A stretch of DNA of 64,000 nt, taken from positions 124,001 through 188,000 of the forward strand of contig NZ_JAHCTA010000006.1 in the NCBI RefSeq assembly GCF_018474025.1, written 5' to 3'. The first letter of the stretch is position 1, and each line of letters opens with the position of its first letter. The notes under the pieces were generated by a model. It had not been told where the DNA came from, did not search any database, and saw only the letters and a list, made by a program, of their open reading frames with translations. Below are positions 18,435-27,172 of this stretch, piece after piece. The position numbers and the translations under genes are program-made. Source of the DNA: Alteromonas oceanisediminis (GTDB lineage Bacteria > Pseudomonadota > Gammaproteobacteria > Enterobacterales > Alteromonadaceae).

Positions 18435-19664
18435 CTAGCCAAAAAACCAATAGCTTACGCAAATTGCAGCAAAAATTCCGGCAAAGTCAGCGGCTAAACA
18501 ACATCCTACTGCGTAGCGGCTGTGCTTAATGCCGACGGCCCCTAAATAGACTGCAAGCACATAAAAGGTGGTTTCAGTGGAGCCTTGCAATACGGACGCT
18601 AATCGACCCGCAAAAGAATCAGCACCGTGAAATTGCATGGTCTCAATCATTAATGCTCGAGCGCCTGAGCCGCTCAACGGTTTCATCAAAGCAGTGGGCA
18701 GTCCGTCAACGAAGCGAGCATCCATACCCAATGCGGTGACACCAGTAGCGATGCTTTGCACCACCATGTCCATGACTCCACTAGCCCGCAGCATTCCTAT
18801 CGCAAACAGCATTGCCAGTAAAAATGGAATGATGGATATCGCTACTTCAAAGCCCTTTTTGGCGCCTTCTACAAACAACTCATAGGTATCTTGCCCTTTT
18901 CGCCAACCGGCGATAAGCACAACGACAATGAACGTCAGTAATGCAAAATTAGCGACTACTGATGATTGTTCTGCCAGCTGATCCGCCGCAAGCTGCGAGA
19001 AATACAAAATGATCGCAAAGAGCAAACTGAACAGGCCGACCAAATAAACCATTACCACACGGTTGAACAGGTTAATTTTTTGTACCGCGCAGGTCACAAA
19101 CAGTCCAGCAAGGGTTGACGCACTGGTGGCGAGTAATATGGGAATGAACACATCGGTCGGTTGCGCAGCTCCCTGTTCAGCTCGGTAGAGAAATACGGCA
19201 ATCGGGAATAATGTCACTGACGACGTATTGAGCACTAAGAAAAGAATCTGACTGTCAGTCAAAGTATCTTTTTTGGGCGCAAGCGTTTGCATATCCTGCA
19301 TGGCTTTAATACCAAAGGGGGTGGCTGCATTGTCGAGTCCCAGTAAGTTGGCTGACATGTTCATAGTGATACTGCCAATCGCCGGGTGGCCGCGTGGAAT
19401 GTCAGGCATGAGTCGGCATAACAGAGGCTCAAGCAGCCGCGATATTTTAGCGACTAGACCCGAATTTTCAGCAACTTGAAAAATGCCTAACCAAAACGCT
19501 AGCAATCCGATCAGACCAATGGCAATTTCAACGCTGAGCGTCGCCATACTGGTCACGGCAGTCATCGTATCCTGAAATGCGGACAAATCACCACTGACAA
19601 ACACTTGCCAAAGTGTTGCTAAAAAAGCAGACACAATGAAAAACAACCAAATTCGATGCAGCAT
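18435..19664 (-). CDS. Nucleoside-recognition (Gate) domain protein, fused SpmA/SpmB type
   Basis: 409 residues, about ten membrane segments. The first half carries the SpmA signature (NMSANLLGLDNAATPFGIKAM, about residues 102-122). The second half resembles SpmB (KPLSGSGARALMIE and STETTFYVLAVYLGAVG). In Bacillus the two halves are separate spore-maturation proteins; in gammaproteobacteria this fused protein is common and its role is not established. The domain family includes nucleoside transporters, but no substrate is evident. It is transcribed from its own short region and lies between the SIMPL unit and an aminotransferase gene. Confidence 0.85.
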   Translation of the reverse strand: MLHRIWLFFIVSAFLATLWQVFVSGDLSAFQDTMTAVTSMATLSVEIAIGLIGLLAFWLGIFQVAENSGLVAKISRLLEPLLCRLMPDIPRGHPAIGSITMNMSANLLGLDNAATPFGIKAMQDMQTLAPKKDTLTDSQILFLVLNTSSVTLFPIAVFLYRAEQGAAQPTDVFIPILLATSASTLAGLFVTCAVQKINLFNRVVMVYLVGLFSLLFAIILYFSQLAADQLAEQSSVVANFALLTFIVVVLIAGWRKGQDTYELFVEGAKKGFEVAISIIPFLLAMLFAIGMLRASGVMDMVVQSIATGVTALGMDARFVDGLPTALMKPLSGSGARALMIETMQFHGADSFAGRLASVLQGSTETTFYVLAVYLGAVGIKHSRYAVGCCLAADFAGIFAAICVSYWFFG

Positions 19665-19831
19665 CGTTAATCCAATGATTCTAGAGTGCGGCTAGCATAG
19701 GCGATATGAATAATTTATTCAAAGATGAGATGAGAAACAGAATAAAGTGGCTACCGTCTGCGCCTTTATATTGTCGACGATGTGTTGAGGCAGAGAGCTC
19801 CCCGCAACCTTGAGGCATACGGGGGCTTAAT

Positions 19832-20944
19832 TTAGGCTAGAACATGCCTCAAACTTTCCACGCAATGATGAACATTTCTTGGTGTACACGCACTGCCCAT
19901 CAAGCCAATACGCCATGCTTTACCGGCAAACTTACCTAGTCCGGCACCGATTTCCAGACCAAATTCATTCAACAAACGGCCTCTGACGGTTGCATCGTCT
20001 GCTCCCTCTGGAATCAAGATCACGTTGAGTTGGGGCAACCGATACGCCTCATCGACCGCGAAAGTCAGCCCAATGGATTCAAGCCCCTCTCTGAGTAGTT
20101 CGTGCACCTTTTTATGGCGCGTGAACGCATTTTCCAAGCCTTCCTCCTGAAGCATCAACAGCGATTCATGCAATGCGTAAATACTGTTGACCGGCGCAGT
20201 ATGGTGGTAGGCACGCTTTGTACCCGCTCCCCAGTATCCCAAAATAAGATTCAAATCGAGAAACCAACTCTGTACCGGGTGTTGTCGATTCCTGATGACC
20301 TCAAGTGCGGTTTCGCTAAAAGTAACTGGTGACAGACCGGGCACACAGCTCAAACACTTTTGCGAACCTGAATAGCATGCATCAATCTGCCACTCGTCAA
20401 TGTTGAGCTCGATACCGCCGAGCGACGTTACCGCGTCAACAATCGTTAAACAGCCATGTTGTTTGGCGATTGCGCATAATCGCTGAGCATCGTTGCGCAC
20501 ACCGGTGGATGTTTCTGCATGCACAAACGCAACCGCTTTGACGTTGTCGTTGGCTTGCAATACATTTTCCAGTTCTTCTGGGCTGGTTTGTTCACCCCAC
20601 TCGCTTTCAATCACGATGGCAGTGCCGCCACACCGAGTCACATTCTCTTTCATGCGCATACCAAATACACCGTTGATACACACGACTACGGTATCACCTG
20701 GCTCAATCAAATTAACAATGCAGGCTTCCATACCCGCTGAACCTGGCGCTGAAATGGACATTGTTAAACTGTTTTGAGTGTTAAACGCGTAGCGCAATAA
20801 GTCCCCCGTTTGATCCATCAGTTCGATAAACTGTGGATCCAAGTGTCCTAACGTTGGTCTTGCAAGTGCATTGAGCACGCGCGCCGATACATCAGAGGGC
20901 CCTGGCCCCATTAAAGTTCGTTGTTGTGGTATAAAGGTAGACAT
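19832..20944 (-). CDS. Alanine--glyoxylate / serine--pyruvate-type class V aminotransferase
   Basis: 370 residues, a cytoplasmic PLP enzyme. The N-terminal MGPGPSDVSARVLNALARPTLGH stretch (positions 12-34) is characteristic of the AGXT group. The PLP-binding Asp is at 170 (TIVDAVTSLGG) and the Schiff-base Lys at 196 (SGSQKCLSC). The family transfers the amino group of alanine or serine to glyoxylate; whether this member prefers alanine, serine or aspartate cannot be told. A glyoxylate-handling enzyme fits general C2 and serine/glycerate metabolism, but no dedicated partners are adjacent. A 399-base gene-free region lies upstream. Confidence 0.88.
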   Translation of the reverse strand: MSTFIPQQRTLMGPGPSDVSARVLNALARPTLGHLDPQFIELMDQTGDLLRYAFNTQNSLTMSISAPGSAGMEACIVNLIEPGDTVVVCINGVFGMRMKENVTRCGGTAIVIESEWGEQTSPEELENVLQANDNVKAVAFVHAETSTGVRNDAQRLCAIAKQHGCLTIVDAVTSLGGIELNIDEWQIDACYSGSQKCLSCVPGLSPVTFSETALEVIRNRQHPVQSWFLDLNLILGYWGAGTKRAYHHTAPVNSIYALHESLLMLQEEGLENAFTRHKKVHELLREGLESIGLTFAVDEAYRLPQLNVILIPEGADDATVRGRLLNEFGLEIGAGLGKFAGKAWRIGLMGSACTPRNVHHCVESLRHVLA

Positions 20945-21140
20945 GCGTGACCTCGCTTTAGCGCATCAAAGACCCCATTGTTTCATACATTCATCAAAAA
21001 ACAATTCGGAATAACAAGCATTCACCCAGTGAATATGGGTGTCGCGGAATAACGACGGCAATTCACTTCTTTTATCAACAACCATCCAATTCAGCACGCC
21101 TGATTCTTTAAGTTACCTCTGCCATTTCAATGACCTACGA

Positions 21141-21165
21141 TCACTTTCTGATGCATGGAAAGTGA
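21141..21165. repeat. Inverted repeat, possible operator or hairpin
   Basis: TCACTTTC and GAAAGTGA are perfect eight-base arms separated by nine bases. It lies about 200 bases upstream of the aminotransferase start and just upstream of the possible + strand promoter at 21180. Either a protein-binding site or an RNA hairpin is possible. Confidence 0.4.
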
Positions 21166-21204
21166 CCCAATAAAATACTTTGAAAAAATGTTTATATTTT
21201 GAGC

Positions 21205-21330
21205 GATAGTGATCTATTATTAGTAATCGATGCTTTTATTTAGCATTTCTCCCAAGTAAAAGTTAGCGCACGGCTCAGCAATGAGCCATTCCCCTAGGCC
21301 CGGAATTAGCAATAATTCTGGGCATTTTTT
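21205..21330 (+). ncRNA. Candidate small RNA ending in an intrinsic terminator
   Basis: The + strand carries GGCTCA-GCAA-TGAGCC (21272-21287), a perfect six-base-pair hairpin with a GNRA tetraloop. This is followed by a ten-base-pair stem (21298-21307 with 21314-21323, one G-U pair), a six-base loop, and ATTTTTT (21324-21330). No + strand gene exists upstream to own this terminator, and on the minus strand the same hairpin is not followed by T residues. A weak promoter (TTGAAA at 21180-21185 with GCGATA 17 bases later) would give a transcript of about 110-125 bases. The start is uncertain. An Hfq- or ProQ-dependent regulatory RNA is the obvious reading, but no known family was recognised. Confidence 0.35.
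21298..21330 (+). terminator. Intrinsic terminator on the + strand with no + strand gene upstream
   Basis: The stem pairs GCCCGGAATT with AATTCTGGGC around a six-base loop, and six T residues follow. Both neighbouring genes are on the minus strand, so the terminator is oriented for an unannotated + strand transcript. Confidence 0.7.
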
Positions 21331-21343
21331 ATAGGGTTGGCTG

Positions 21344-21880
21344 CTAACTGTCCTGTTGGTTGTCATGGGGGTTGAGGTGCTTCGCAAATGCTTTCGCGTT
21401 GTTTTCATAATGCGCTGCCGACAACTCAAGTTGATGAATCACTGCATCAGGTAGTGTTTTTACCACTTTTGCAGGAGATCCCATGACAAGAGAATTGTCG
21501 GGAATTTCCATTCCCTCTGTCACTAATGAGTTAGCGCCAACAATGCAGTATTTTCCAATTTTCGCATTGTTGAGTACGACTGCGTTGATCCCGATGAGGC
21601 TATAGTCCCCAATATCACAGCCATGTAGCATGACCTTATGGCCAATGGTCACTCCTTCGCCTACACGCAGGGAAATCCCCTCATCCGTGTGCAAAACACT
21701 GCCATCTTGCACGTTAGTTTGCTTGCCGATATGAATTAATCCGCAGTCGCCACGGATCACGGTGTTGAACCAAACGCTTGCCTTCGCGTCAATTTTAACC
21801 TGACCAATGACATGCGCACCGGGCGCTATATACACACTTTCATGTACCTCAGGCGCAAAGTCTTTAAAGGTATACAACAT
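21344..21880 (-). CDS. Gamma-carbonic-anhydrase-like hexapeptide-repeat protein (YrdA type)
   Basis: 178 residues forming a left-handed beta helix of hexapeptide repeats (about 12-140), then a C-terminal helix. The three zinc-ligand histidines of the gamma class are present at 64 (SVLHTD), 81 (TIGHKV) and 86 (MLHGCD). The repeat-end sequence VMGSPAKVV is typical of YrdA/PaaY relatives. Carbonic anhydrase activity is not proved for many of these proteins. Its ATG immediately follows the tesB stop with no gap, so it is the last gene of the rlmJ-kinase-tesB unit. Confidence 0.88.
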   Translation of the reverse strand: MLYTFKDFAPEVHESVYIAPGAHVIGQVKIDAKASVWFNTVIRGDCGLIHIGKQTNVQDGSVLHTDEGISLRVGEGVTIGHKVMLHGCDIGDYSLIGINAVVLNNAKIGKYCIVGANSLVTEGMEIPDNSLVMGSPAKVVKTLPDAVIHQLELSAAHYENNAKAFAKHLNPHDNQQDS

Positions 21881-22744
21881 TTATTGCTCTCCTAAATAGC
21901 GCATTAGTCCTTCCTGGGTTGTGCTGGCGACCAGTTCACCCCGCTGGTTAAATATTTTGCCGTTTACCAAGGCACGTGCGTTGCCACTCACGGGGCTTTC
22001 CATTGAATACAAATGCCATTCATTCATATCAATGGGTTGATGAAACCATATGGCGTGGTCGATTGTTGCAATGCGCAGCTTCGGATCGTTAACCGCCACA
22101 CCATGAGGTTGCAAAGCGGTACCTAAGAAATGAAAATCTGAAGCGTACGCCAACACAGCCTGATGAAGCGTACTGTGTGTTGGTAGTGTTTCATTGGATT
22201 TTAGCCACACCTGTTTTAAGGGGACATGCTGCTCACTGCTGTAAGGCTGCAGTGCATCGACCGTGCGCAGGTCAATCGCGCGATGGTAGTCAACTGCGCT
22301 GCGTACGCCTTTACCGACCAGTTGCGGATTCTGCAAATAGAAATCTGCATCATTCTGGAGTGAATCGGCGCTAGGCGCTATGGGCATTGTTGCGTATTGA
22401 TGGGTTAAATTAGTTTCGCGGGTTTGAAATGAGGCGGTCATGTAAAAGATATTTTTACCGTTTTGGATCGCTTTGACGCGGCGCGTGGAAAAGCTTCCGC
22501 CATCACGCACATTCTCCACTTCATAAATGACCGGTGAAGCCGCGTTTCCCGGCAGCAAAAAGTAGCTGTGGTAACTGTGGCAGTAACGGTCGTCTGGCAC
22601 CGTTGCCGTTGCAGCCACCAGTGACTGCCCCAACACCTGACCACCAAATAAGGCTCTAAACCCTAGATCCCAACTTATGCCGCGATACAGCGTTTCATCC
22701 AGCCTTTCTAAATTCATTAGATCGGCAAGTTGCGGAAGTGCCAT
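21881..22744 (-). CDS. tesB: Acyl-CoA thioesterase II
   Basis: 287 residues, the double hot-dog TesB fold and the same length as E. coli TesB (286). The N-terminal part has LYRGISWDLGFRALFGGQVLGQ and the C-terminal part has RIATIDHAIWFHQPID and STTQEGLMR, all conserved positions of the family. It hydrolyses medium- and long-chain acyl-CoA to free acid and CoA in the cytoplasm. It begins nine bases after the protein kinase gene and abuts the gamma-carbonic anhydrase gene. Confidence 0.93.
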   Translation of the reverse strand: MALPQLADLMNLERLDETLYRGISWDLGFRALFGGQVLGQSLVAATATVPDDRYCHSYHSYFLLPGNAASPVIYEVENVRDGGSFSTRRVKAIQNGKNIFYMTASFQTRETNLTHQYATMPIAPSADSLQNDADFYLQNPQLVGKGVRSAVDYHRAIDLRTVDALQPYSSEQHVPLKQVWLKSNETLPTHSTLHQAVLAYASDFHFLGTALQPHGVAVNDPKLRIATIDHAIWFHQPIDMNEWHLYSMESPVSGNARALVNGKIFNQRGELVASTTQEGLMRYLGEQ

Positions 22745-22753
22745 TTAACATCC

Positions 22754-24565
22754 TTAACAATAGTAGCGTGAATTCACTTGCGCCTGATGTTCAAAAAAGC
22801 GCGTGTCTTTATAGGGTAATTTCATAAAGCCTGAAATACCACTGCCATTAATGAGCGGTACAAACTCAAGCACTTTTTGCAGTAATGCTCTAAATTCGTC
22901 CTCAAACCGATGATCGAGCAATTTGTAATAATTGTGGATCTTCAAATGCGTTGGTAGAGACTCGAAAATGATGCAACCAGTGTGATGGATTTGGTTTAGC
23001 TCAGCTAGCACATCTAATAGAGGCTGAGGAAGACGGAGCAATTCGTCGGGGTCTTCCCCATCTTCGAAATAGGAATGCATTCTACTGGCATCTTCAAACA
23101 CAGACAAGCGACTCTTCTCAAACGGTATATGCTGATGCGGTAAGGGTTCGAACGGTTGGTCCTGACGCTCTCTTTCGATGTGCAAAGTGTCTCGCGCGTT
23201 AAACATACAGCACTTAAATACCCCCTCACGATGTAACGCTCTGGCCAATGTCACCACATTATTCACAGACATGTCGAAGCTGACTTTTAACGCAGGTTCA
23301 AACAAGTTTAAGCTCGAATCAATAAATACGCCCTCCGGCTGCCAACGCACAGCAAGCCCTCCCACAACGGGGTATTTCCCCAAACGGCTAACCGCAGAAA
23401 TAAAGGCCTTTTCAGTCTCCCCCATGCCTTGCATGTAGTTTTTGTAATATCGGTCAAACTGCGCATCATCGATGTAACGAAACGCTTTTTCGTCAACATC
23501 GCTCTGCTGGCGCAGATACGACTTGCGCGAGCTGTAGACCACGGTTTCGATTTCTTTATCTCTGAGTGAGGCCCAGGAAGGAATGAGTGCTGAAGGTATT
23601 TCGGTGCGCTCATCATCAATGACGATGTTTTTTAACAGGTACACATGTTTAAAGAAGGCATCGCCGCCCTGTCGTCGCTGTTTTGGATCGTCGCTCATCA
23701 AGTGGCTGAGAATATCAGCAAAGAACTTAGGAAACCCCAGTGAAGCCGGCGTGATCACGTAACGGCCGAATCGACTCGATTGCCCCGACGCTAGCGCATA
23801 AAGCGTACTTGCAAGCCCTTGTTCGTCAAACCGTGGGGAGCTTAACGCACCATTTAACTGTTCATCGCCAATAAAATAGACGTCGCCTAAGCGCGCATTG
23901 GTTTGCTGCAAATCACCTGACATTAGATCCATCACATTGTGCTGGACATGTTGCCCTGTTTCATCGAGCTGCGCGTAAACACACGAGCCCCAATCAATCA
24001 GGCCAATAGTTTGCGTCGTGTCATCCCACACGATATTCGACGGTTTGATATCGCCATGGACGATGGGTTTAATACCTTGCTTAGTCGCGTTACCGCGCAA
24101 CGTCAGCAGAATATCCGCTAACTGTGCGGCTATTTTGAGCACCAGACTGATTGGCAATGGACCACATCGCAGGGAAACTTTTTCAAGGTCCTCACCTCGC
24201 GCACGCTGCATGACGAGAATGGCCTGACGGCCGATTTGTTGAAACTGGATTAAACTGGGTACAAACCGATGATGAACCTGCGACAGCATGAAGGCTTCTT
24301 CTTCCAGCCTATCTTGTACGTGCTGCGGCAAATTGATGCGCGAAAACTTGAAAACGTGTTCGTCACCCAACAAACTTTCACCGGCAAATGCAAAACCGAA
24401 AGCCCCCTTACCAATCATGTCTATGTTTTTATAGCCCAACTGAGTTAATTGCTCAGTGCACAAAGCAAACCAGTCTTTTAGCTTTTTCGCATCAGCATGC
24501 GACAGCAAGTAGATGCTTTGATCTTCGGGAATGTAAAAATGCTGTAGATCAGTCGGCGTTGACAT
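22754..24565 (-). CDS. Hanks-type serine/threonine protein kinase
   Basis: 603 residues from the ATG at 24563-24565. A TTG nine codons upstream overlaps rlmJ and seems less likely, though no strong Shine-Dalgarno favours either. Kinase motifs are complete: glycine loop GKGAFG (52-57), Lys73 (VFKFS), Glu90, catalytic loop HGDIKPSN (His170, Asp172, Asn177), and DWG at 191-193 in place of DFG. There is no transmembrane segment or PASTA domain. About 280 C-terminal residues (320-603) match nothing I recognise and may sense a signal. The substrate is unknown. It is coupled to rlmJ (five-base gap) and tesB (nine-base gap). Confidence 0.85.
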   Translation of the reverse strand: MSTPTDLQHFYIPEDQSIYLLSHADAKKLKDWFALCTEQLTQLGYKNIDMIGKGAFGFAFAGESLLGDEHVFKFSRINLPQHVQDRLEEEAFMLSQVHHRFVPSLIQFQQIGRQAILVMQRARGEDLEKVSLRCGPLPISLVLKIAAQLADILLTLRGNATKQGIKPIVHGDIKPSNIVWDDTTQTIGLIDWGSCVYAQLDETGQHVQHNVMDLMSGDLQQTNARLGDVYFIGDEQLNGALSSPRFDEQGLASTLYALASGQSSRFGRYVITPASLGFPKFFADILSHLMSDDPKQRRQGGDAFFKHVYLLKNIVIDDERTEIPSALIPSWASLRDKEIETVVYSSRKSYLRQQSDVDEKAFRYIDDAQFDRYYKNYMQGMGETEKAFISAVSRLGKYPVVGGLAVRWQPEGVFIDSSLNLFEPALKVSFDMSVNNVVTLARALHREGVFKCCMFNARDTLHIERERQDQPFEPLPHQHIPFEKSRLSVFEDASRMHSYFEDGEDPDELLRLPQPLLDVLAELNQIHHTGCIIFESLPTHLKIHNYYKLLDHRFEDEFRALLQKVLEFVPLINGSGISGFMKLPYKDTRFFEHQAQVNSRYYC

Positions 24566-24570
24566 GGTTG

Positions 24571-25452
24571 TTAAGTCAGTTCTACAAGCCAATGAGTCTT
24601 GATTGACGTGGCGCTTAACGGTTTTGCTAATTTTTGCAGTGCGCCAGCAATTGTTTCTGCGAACTGCCAGGGAGGATTAATCACCGCAACTCCTGAGCCA
24701 AACATTCCATTGTCGGCGCTTTTTTCGCTTACGTTTAGCTCGGCATAAAACAACCCTGATAACGCAATCTCAGCCAGGCTATCTCGCAACTGTTCAGATC
24801 GGCCACTTTTCGCACCGGCACGTTGACTCAGTAACGGATACCAAATCAAGATACACGCCGTTGGCCAACGCTTTAAGACCTTTTCGATGGTTTGATAAAC
24901 AGCTTGATACTCCGACGCATTTTCGTACGGCGGGTCGATCAGTACAATCCCACGTTTTTGTGCAGGAGGAACCACACCCACTAGCCCTTCAAAGCCATCG
25001 CGGTGGTGCAGTGCAATTTGCGCACAAACGTTCTCTTGTAACGCGCGCGTGGACAGGTTGTTTTGCAGCTTTTCAAATTCAGTGGGGTGTAACTCCATCG
25101 CAACCAGTGCATCTTGCGCACGCAACCAAGATGCTGCTAACACGGGAGAGCCAGGAATGACTCCTTGCTCCTGAAACCGTGAAAGCGTGCTGATATAGTC
25201 ATTGAGTAATGGATCGTCGTCAGCGATAGAAGTCTCTTTTTGACTGACCAAACGCGTTAATCCGGTTTTGAATTCACCGTTTAACTGCACTTGCTCATCA
25301 TTGACCACATAGCTTCCTGCGCCGGCGTGTGTGTCGAAAACACAAAATGGTTTAGATTTTATCGAAAATCGTTGTATCGCGGCGAGCAAACACAGGTGCT
25401 TGAGCATATCTGCGTGATTTCCCGCATGAAACGCATGTTTGTAACTGAGCAA
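24571..25452 (-). CDS. rlmJ: 23S rRNA (adenine2030-N6)-methyltransferase
   Basis: 293 residues from a TTG start at 25450-25452. This start makes the protein begin M(TTG)LSYKHAFHAGNHADMLKH, which lines up with the E. coli RlmJ N-terminus MLSYRHSFHAGNHAD. A longer reading from 25518 adds 22 residues with no family counterpart. The SAM site is FDTHAGAGSY and the catalytic motif is IDPPYEN (about residues 180-190). The enzyme methylates A2030 of 23S rRNA. It leads a compact minus-strand run with the kinase, tesB and carbonic anhydrase genes. Confidence 0.93.
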   Translation of the reverse strand: MLSYKHAFHAGNHADMLKHLCLLAAIQRFSIKSKPFCVFDTHAGAGSYVVNDEQVQLNGEFKTGLTRLVSQKETSIADDDPLLNDYISTLSRFQEQGVIPGSPVLAASWLRAQDALVAMELHPTEFEKLQNNLSTRALQENVCAQIALHHRDGFEGLVGVVPPAQKRGIVLIDPPYENASEYQAVYQTIEKVLKRWPTACILIWYPLLSQRAGAKSGRSEQLRDSLAEIALSGLFYAELNVSEKSADNGMFGSGVAVINPPWQFAETIAGALQKLAKPLSATSIKTHWLVELT

Positions 25453-25514
25453 AAGCCTAGACCCTATCAACGATAAAAATGAATTTAAACACCTTGATGC
25501 ACGCGTGTAAATCA

Positions 25515-25551
25515 ACAAAAAAGCCTCAGACTGCGGAAACAGGCTGAGGCT
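25515..25551 (-). terminator. Intrinsic terminator after the 2-oxoacid dehydrogenase operon
   Basis: An eight-base-pair stem AGCCTCAG / CTGAGGCT (25522-25529 with 25544-25551) has a short inner stem. On the minus strand it is followed by six T residues (complement of 25517-25522). It is about 20 bases past the E2 stop. Confidence 0.8.
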
Positions 25552-25570
25552 GATTGCGACCTATTGAGTA

Positions 25571-27163
25571 TTAACGCATAGCAAGCATCATTTTACTCGG
25601 TTGCTGCAGGTAAGAAAGCCACAGGTTATTAAATTTAACCATGGTAGCACCATCAATGACGCGATGATCGCCGGACCAGTTTACCGTCATTATGTTCGCT
25701 GCAATAACATTATCGTTACTGTCAAACCGTGGTAAACGCTGCGTTTTCCCTAGCGCGACAATAGCGACCTCAGGTTTATTAATCACAGGCGTCGCGACCG
25801 TTCCCCCCAGCGCACCAATATTCGAGATACTGATCGTGCCACCGGTCAAATCCGAATTACTGAGTTTTCCATCGCGCGCTCGTTCGATAATACCGTTAAG
25901 CTCTAAGGCAATGTCTTCAAGAGACTTTTCCTGAACCCGTTTGATATTGGGCACCAGCAATCCAATCTTACTGTCTACTGCCAAACCAATATTGTGGTCA
26001 GCCAAATAAGTCAGTTCACTACCATCAGCCGACAAACGACTGTTAATAACAGGAAACTCATTCAATGCTAACGACAACGCCTTGATGAAAAAGGGCATGA
26101 AAGACAATTTGATACCCTTGTCTGCCAGCATTGGCTTAAAGTCTTCTCTGAGGGCAATTAGCGCCGACATTTCAAGCTCATCGCTTACCGTGAAATGCGG
26201 TATCGTACTCACCGAATCAGACATCTGACGCGCCATTGCCGCCTGAATGCCTTTCACTTTTACCGTGTTATTCTGGCGCTGACTCACCGCGCTACTCAAT
26301 GCATCACTGGCTTTTGAAGAGACTTGCTCATCAGCGCTTCCGGCAGCGAGCACGTCTTGCTTTAATATTCGCCCTTTTTTACCGCTACCTTCAATGCCGT
26401 TCAAATCGACATTCTTCTCGCGCGCAACTCGGCGCACTGCGGGGCTCGCCAAGACCTTACCCGATATGGCAACAGGCTCAAACTGGCCTCCTTGCTCACG
26501 TTGCCCCGATGTATTGGACAGGCGTTTTGGGCTGCCCTGAGTTGCACTGGCTTTGGAAGCCGGTTGCGGCGCGGTGGTTGTGGCAGGCGCTTCGTGTTCG
26601 CTTGAAGACAACGCAAACAGAGGTTGATGAACTTGCGCGATTTCCCCCGCCTTATGATAGTGCTTGACCATGACACCGGCATGCTTGGCCGGAATTTCGA
26701 CCACCGCTTTGTCGGTCATCACCTCAACAACCGCTTGATCTTCCTCAACGGTTTCACCCTCGGCCACTAGCCATTTGACGATTTCGCACTCCACAATTCC
26801 TTCGCCGATATCCGGTAGAATAAAATCTTCGCTGTGTGCAGATGTGCTCTGCTCGACTGCCGATGAATTTATTGATGTGGATGCATCTTCGTTATCCTGT
26901 GCAGGCTGTTCATTGCTGGATTTCCCTTCGACCTGCATGGCAAACAACGGCTCATGGACTTTGGCTATTTCACCAACCTGATAATACAATTTCAGTACTT
27001 TACCGGAATGCATTGCAGGAATTTGCACCGTGGCTTTGTCAGTCATGACTTCGGCGACGGGCTGATCTTCCTCAATAACATCCCCTTCAGACACTAACCA
27101 CTCAAGCAATTCACACTCAACGATACCTTCGCCGATATCAGGCAATATAAAATCAGTACTCAT
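25571..27163 (-). CDS. bkdB: 2-oxoacid dehydrogenase E2 (dihydrolipoamide acyltransferase), branched-chain type
   Basis: 530 residues. Two lipoyl domains (about 1-77 and 112-187) each carry the lipoylated Lys (Lys43 and Lys152) in VMTDKA. An E3/E1-binding domain follows (about 238-276, LASPAVRRVAREKNVDL), then the catalytic core ending in SGDHRVIDGATMVKF with the HxxxDG active site. Linkers are rich in Ser, Ala, Gln and Pro. It transfers acyl groups from E1 to CoA. The TDKA lipoyl motif and the E1 neighbours suggest the branched-chain 2-oxoacid complex rather than pyruvate dehydrogenase. Two lipoyl domains are more than the single one of many Bkd E2 proteins. Confidence 0.88.
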   Translation of the reverse strand: MSTDFILPDIGEGIVECELLEWLVSEGDVIEEDQPVAEVMTDKATVQIPAMHSGKVLKLYYQVGEIAKVHEPLFAMQVEGKSSNEQPAQDNEDASTSINSSAVEQSTSAHSEDFILPDIGEGIVECEIVKWLVAEGETVEEDQAVVEVMTDKAVVEIPAKHAGVMVKHYHKAGEIAQVHQPLFALSSSEHEAPATTTAPQPASKASATQGSPKRLSNTSGQREQGGQFEPVAISGKVLASPAVRRVAREKNVDLNGIEGSGKKGRILKQDVLAAGSADEQVSSKASDALSSAVSQRQNNTVKVKGIQAAMARQMSDSVSTIPHFTVSDELEMSALIALREDFKPMLADKGIKLSFMPFFIKALSLALNEFPVINSRLSADGSELTYLADHNIGLAVDSKIGLLVPNIKRVQEKSLEDIALELNGIIERARDGKLSNSDLTGGTISISNIGALGGTVATPVINKPEVAIVALGKTQRLPRFDSNDNVIAANIMTVNWSGDHRVIDGATMVKFNNLWLSYLQQPSKMMLAMR

Positions 27164-27172
27164 GCGTTACCT

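Larger units (their letters stand above)
20945..21343. other. Gene-free interval with hairpins and a + strand terminator
   Basis: No coding sequence is credible here. It holds, in order: the promoter side of the aminotransferase gene, an inverted repeat (21141-21165), a possible + strand promoter (TTGAAA at 21180), a GNRA-loop hairpin (21272-21287), and a textbook + strand terminator (21298-21330). See the separate entries. Confidence 0.6.

Noticed and set aside
19795-19831. Hairpin (CCCCG...CGGGG) just after the aminotransferase stop as a terminator
   Set aside because: The stem is only about five base pairs and no T run follows on the minus strand, so it does not meet the usual pattern.
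21220-21429. 69-residue minus-strand open frame at the 3' end of the gamma-carbonic anhydrase gene
   Set aside because: It overlaps the end of that gene in another frame and includes the hairpin region; no motif or ribosome site.
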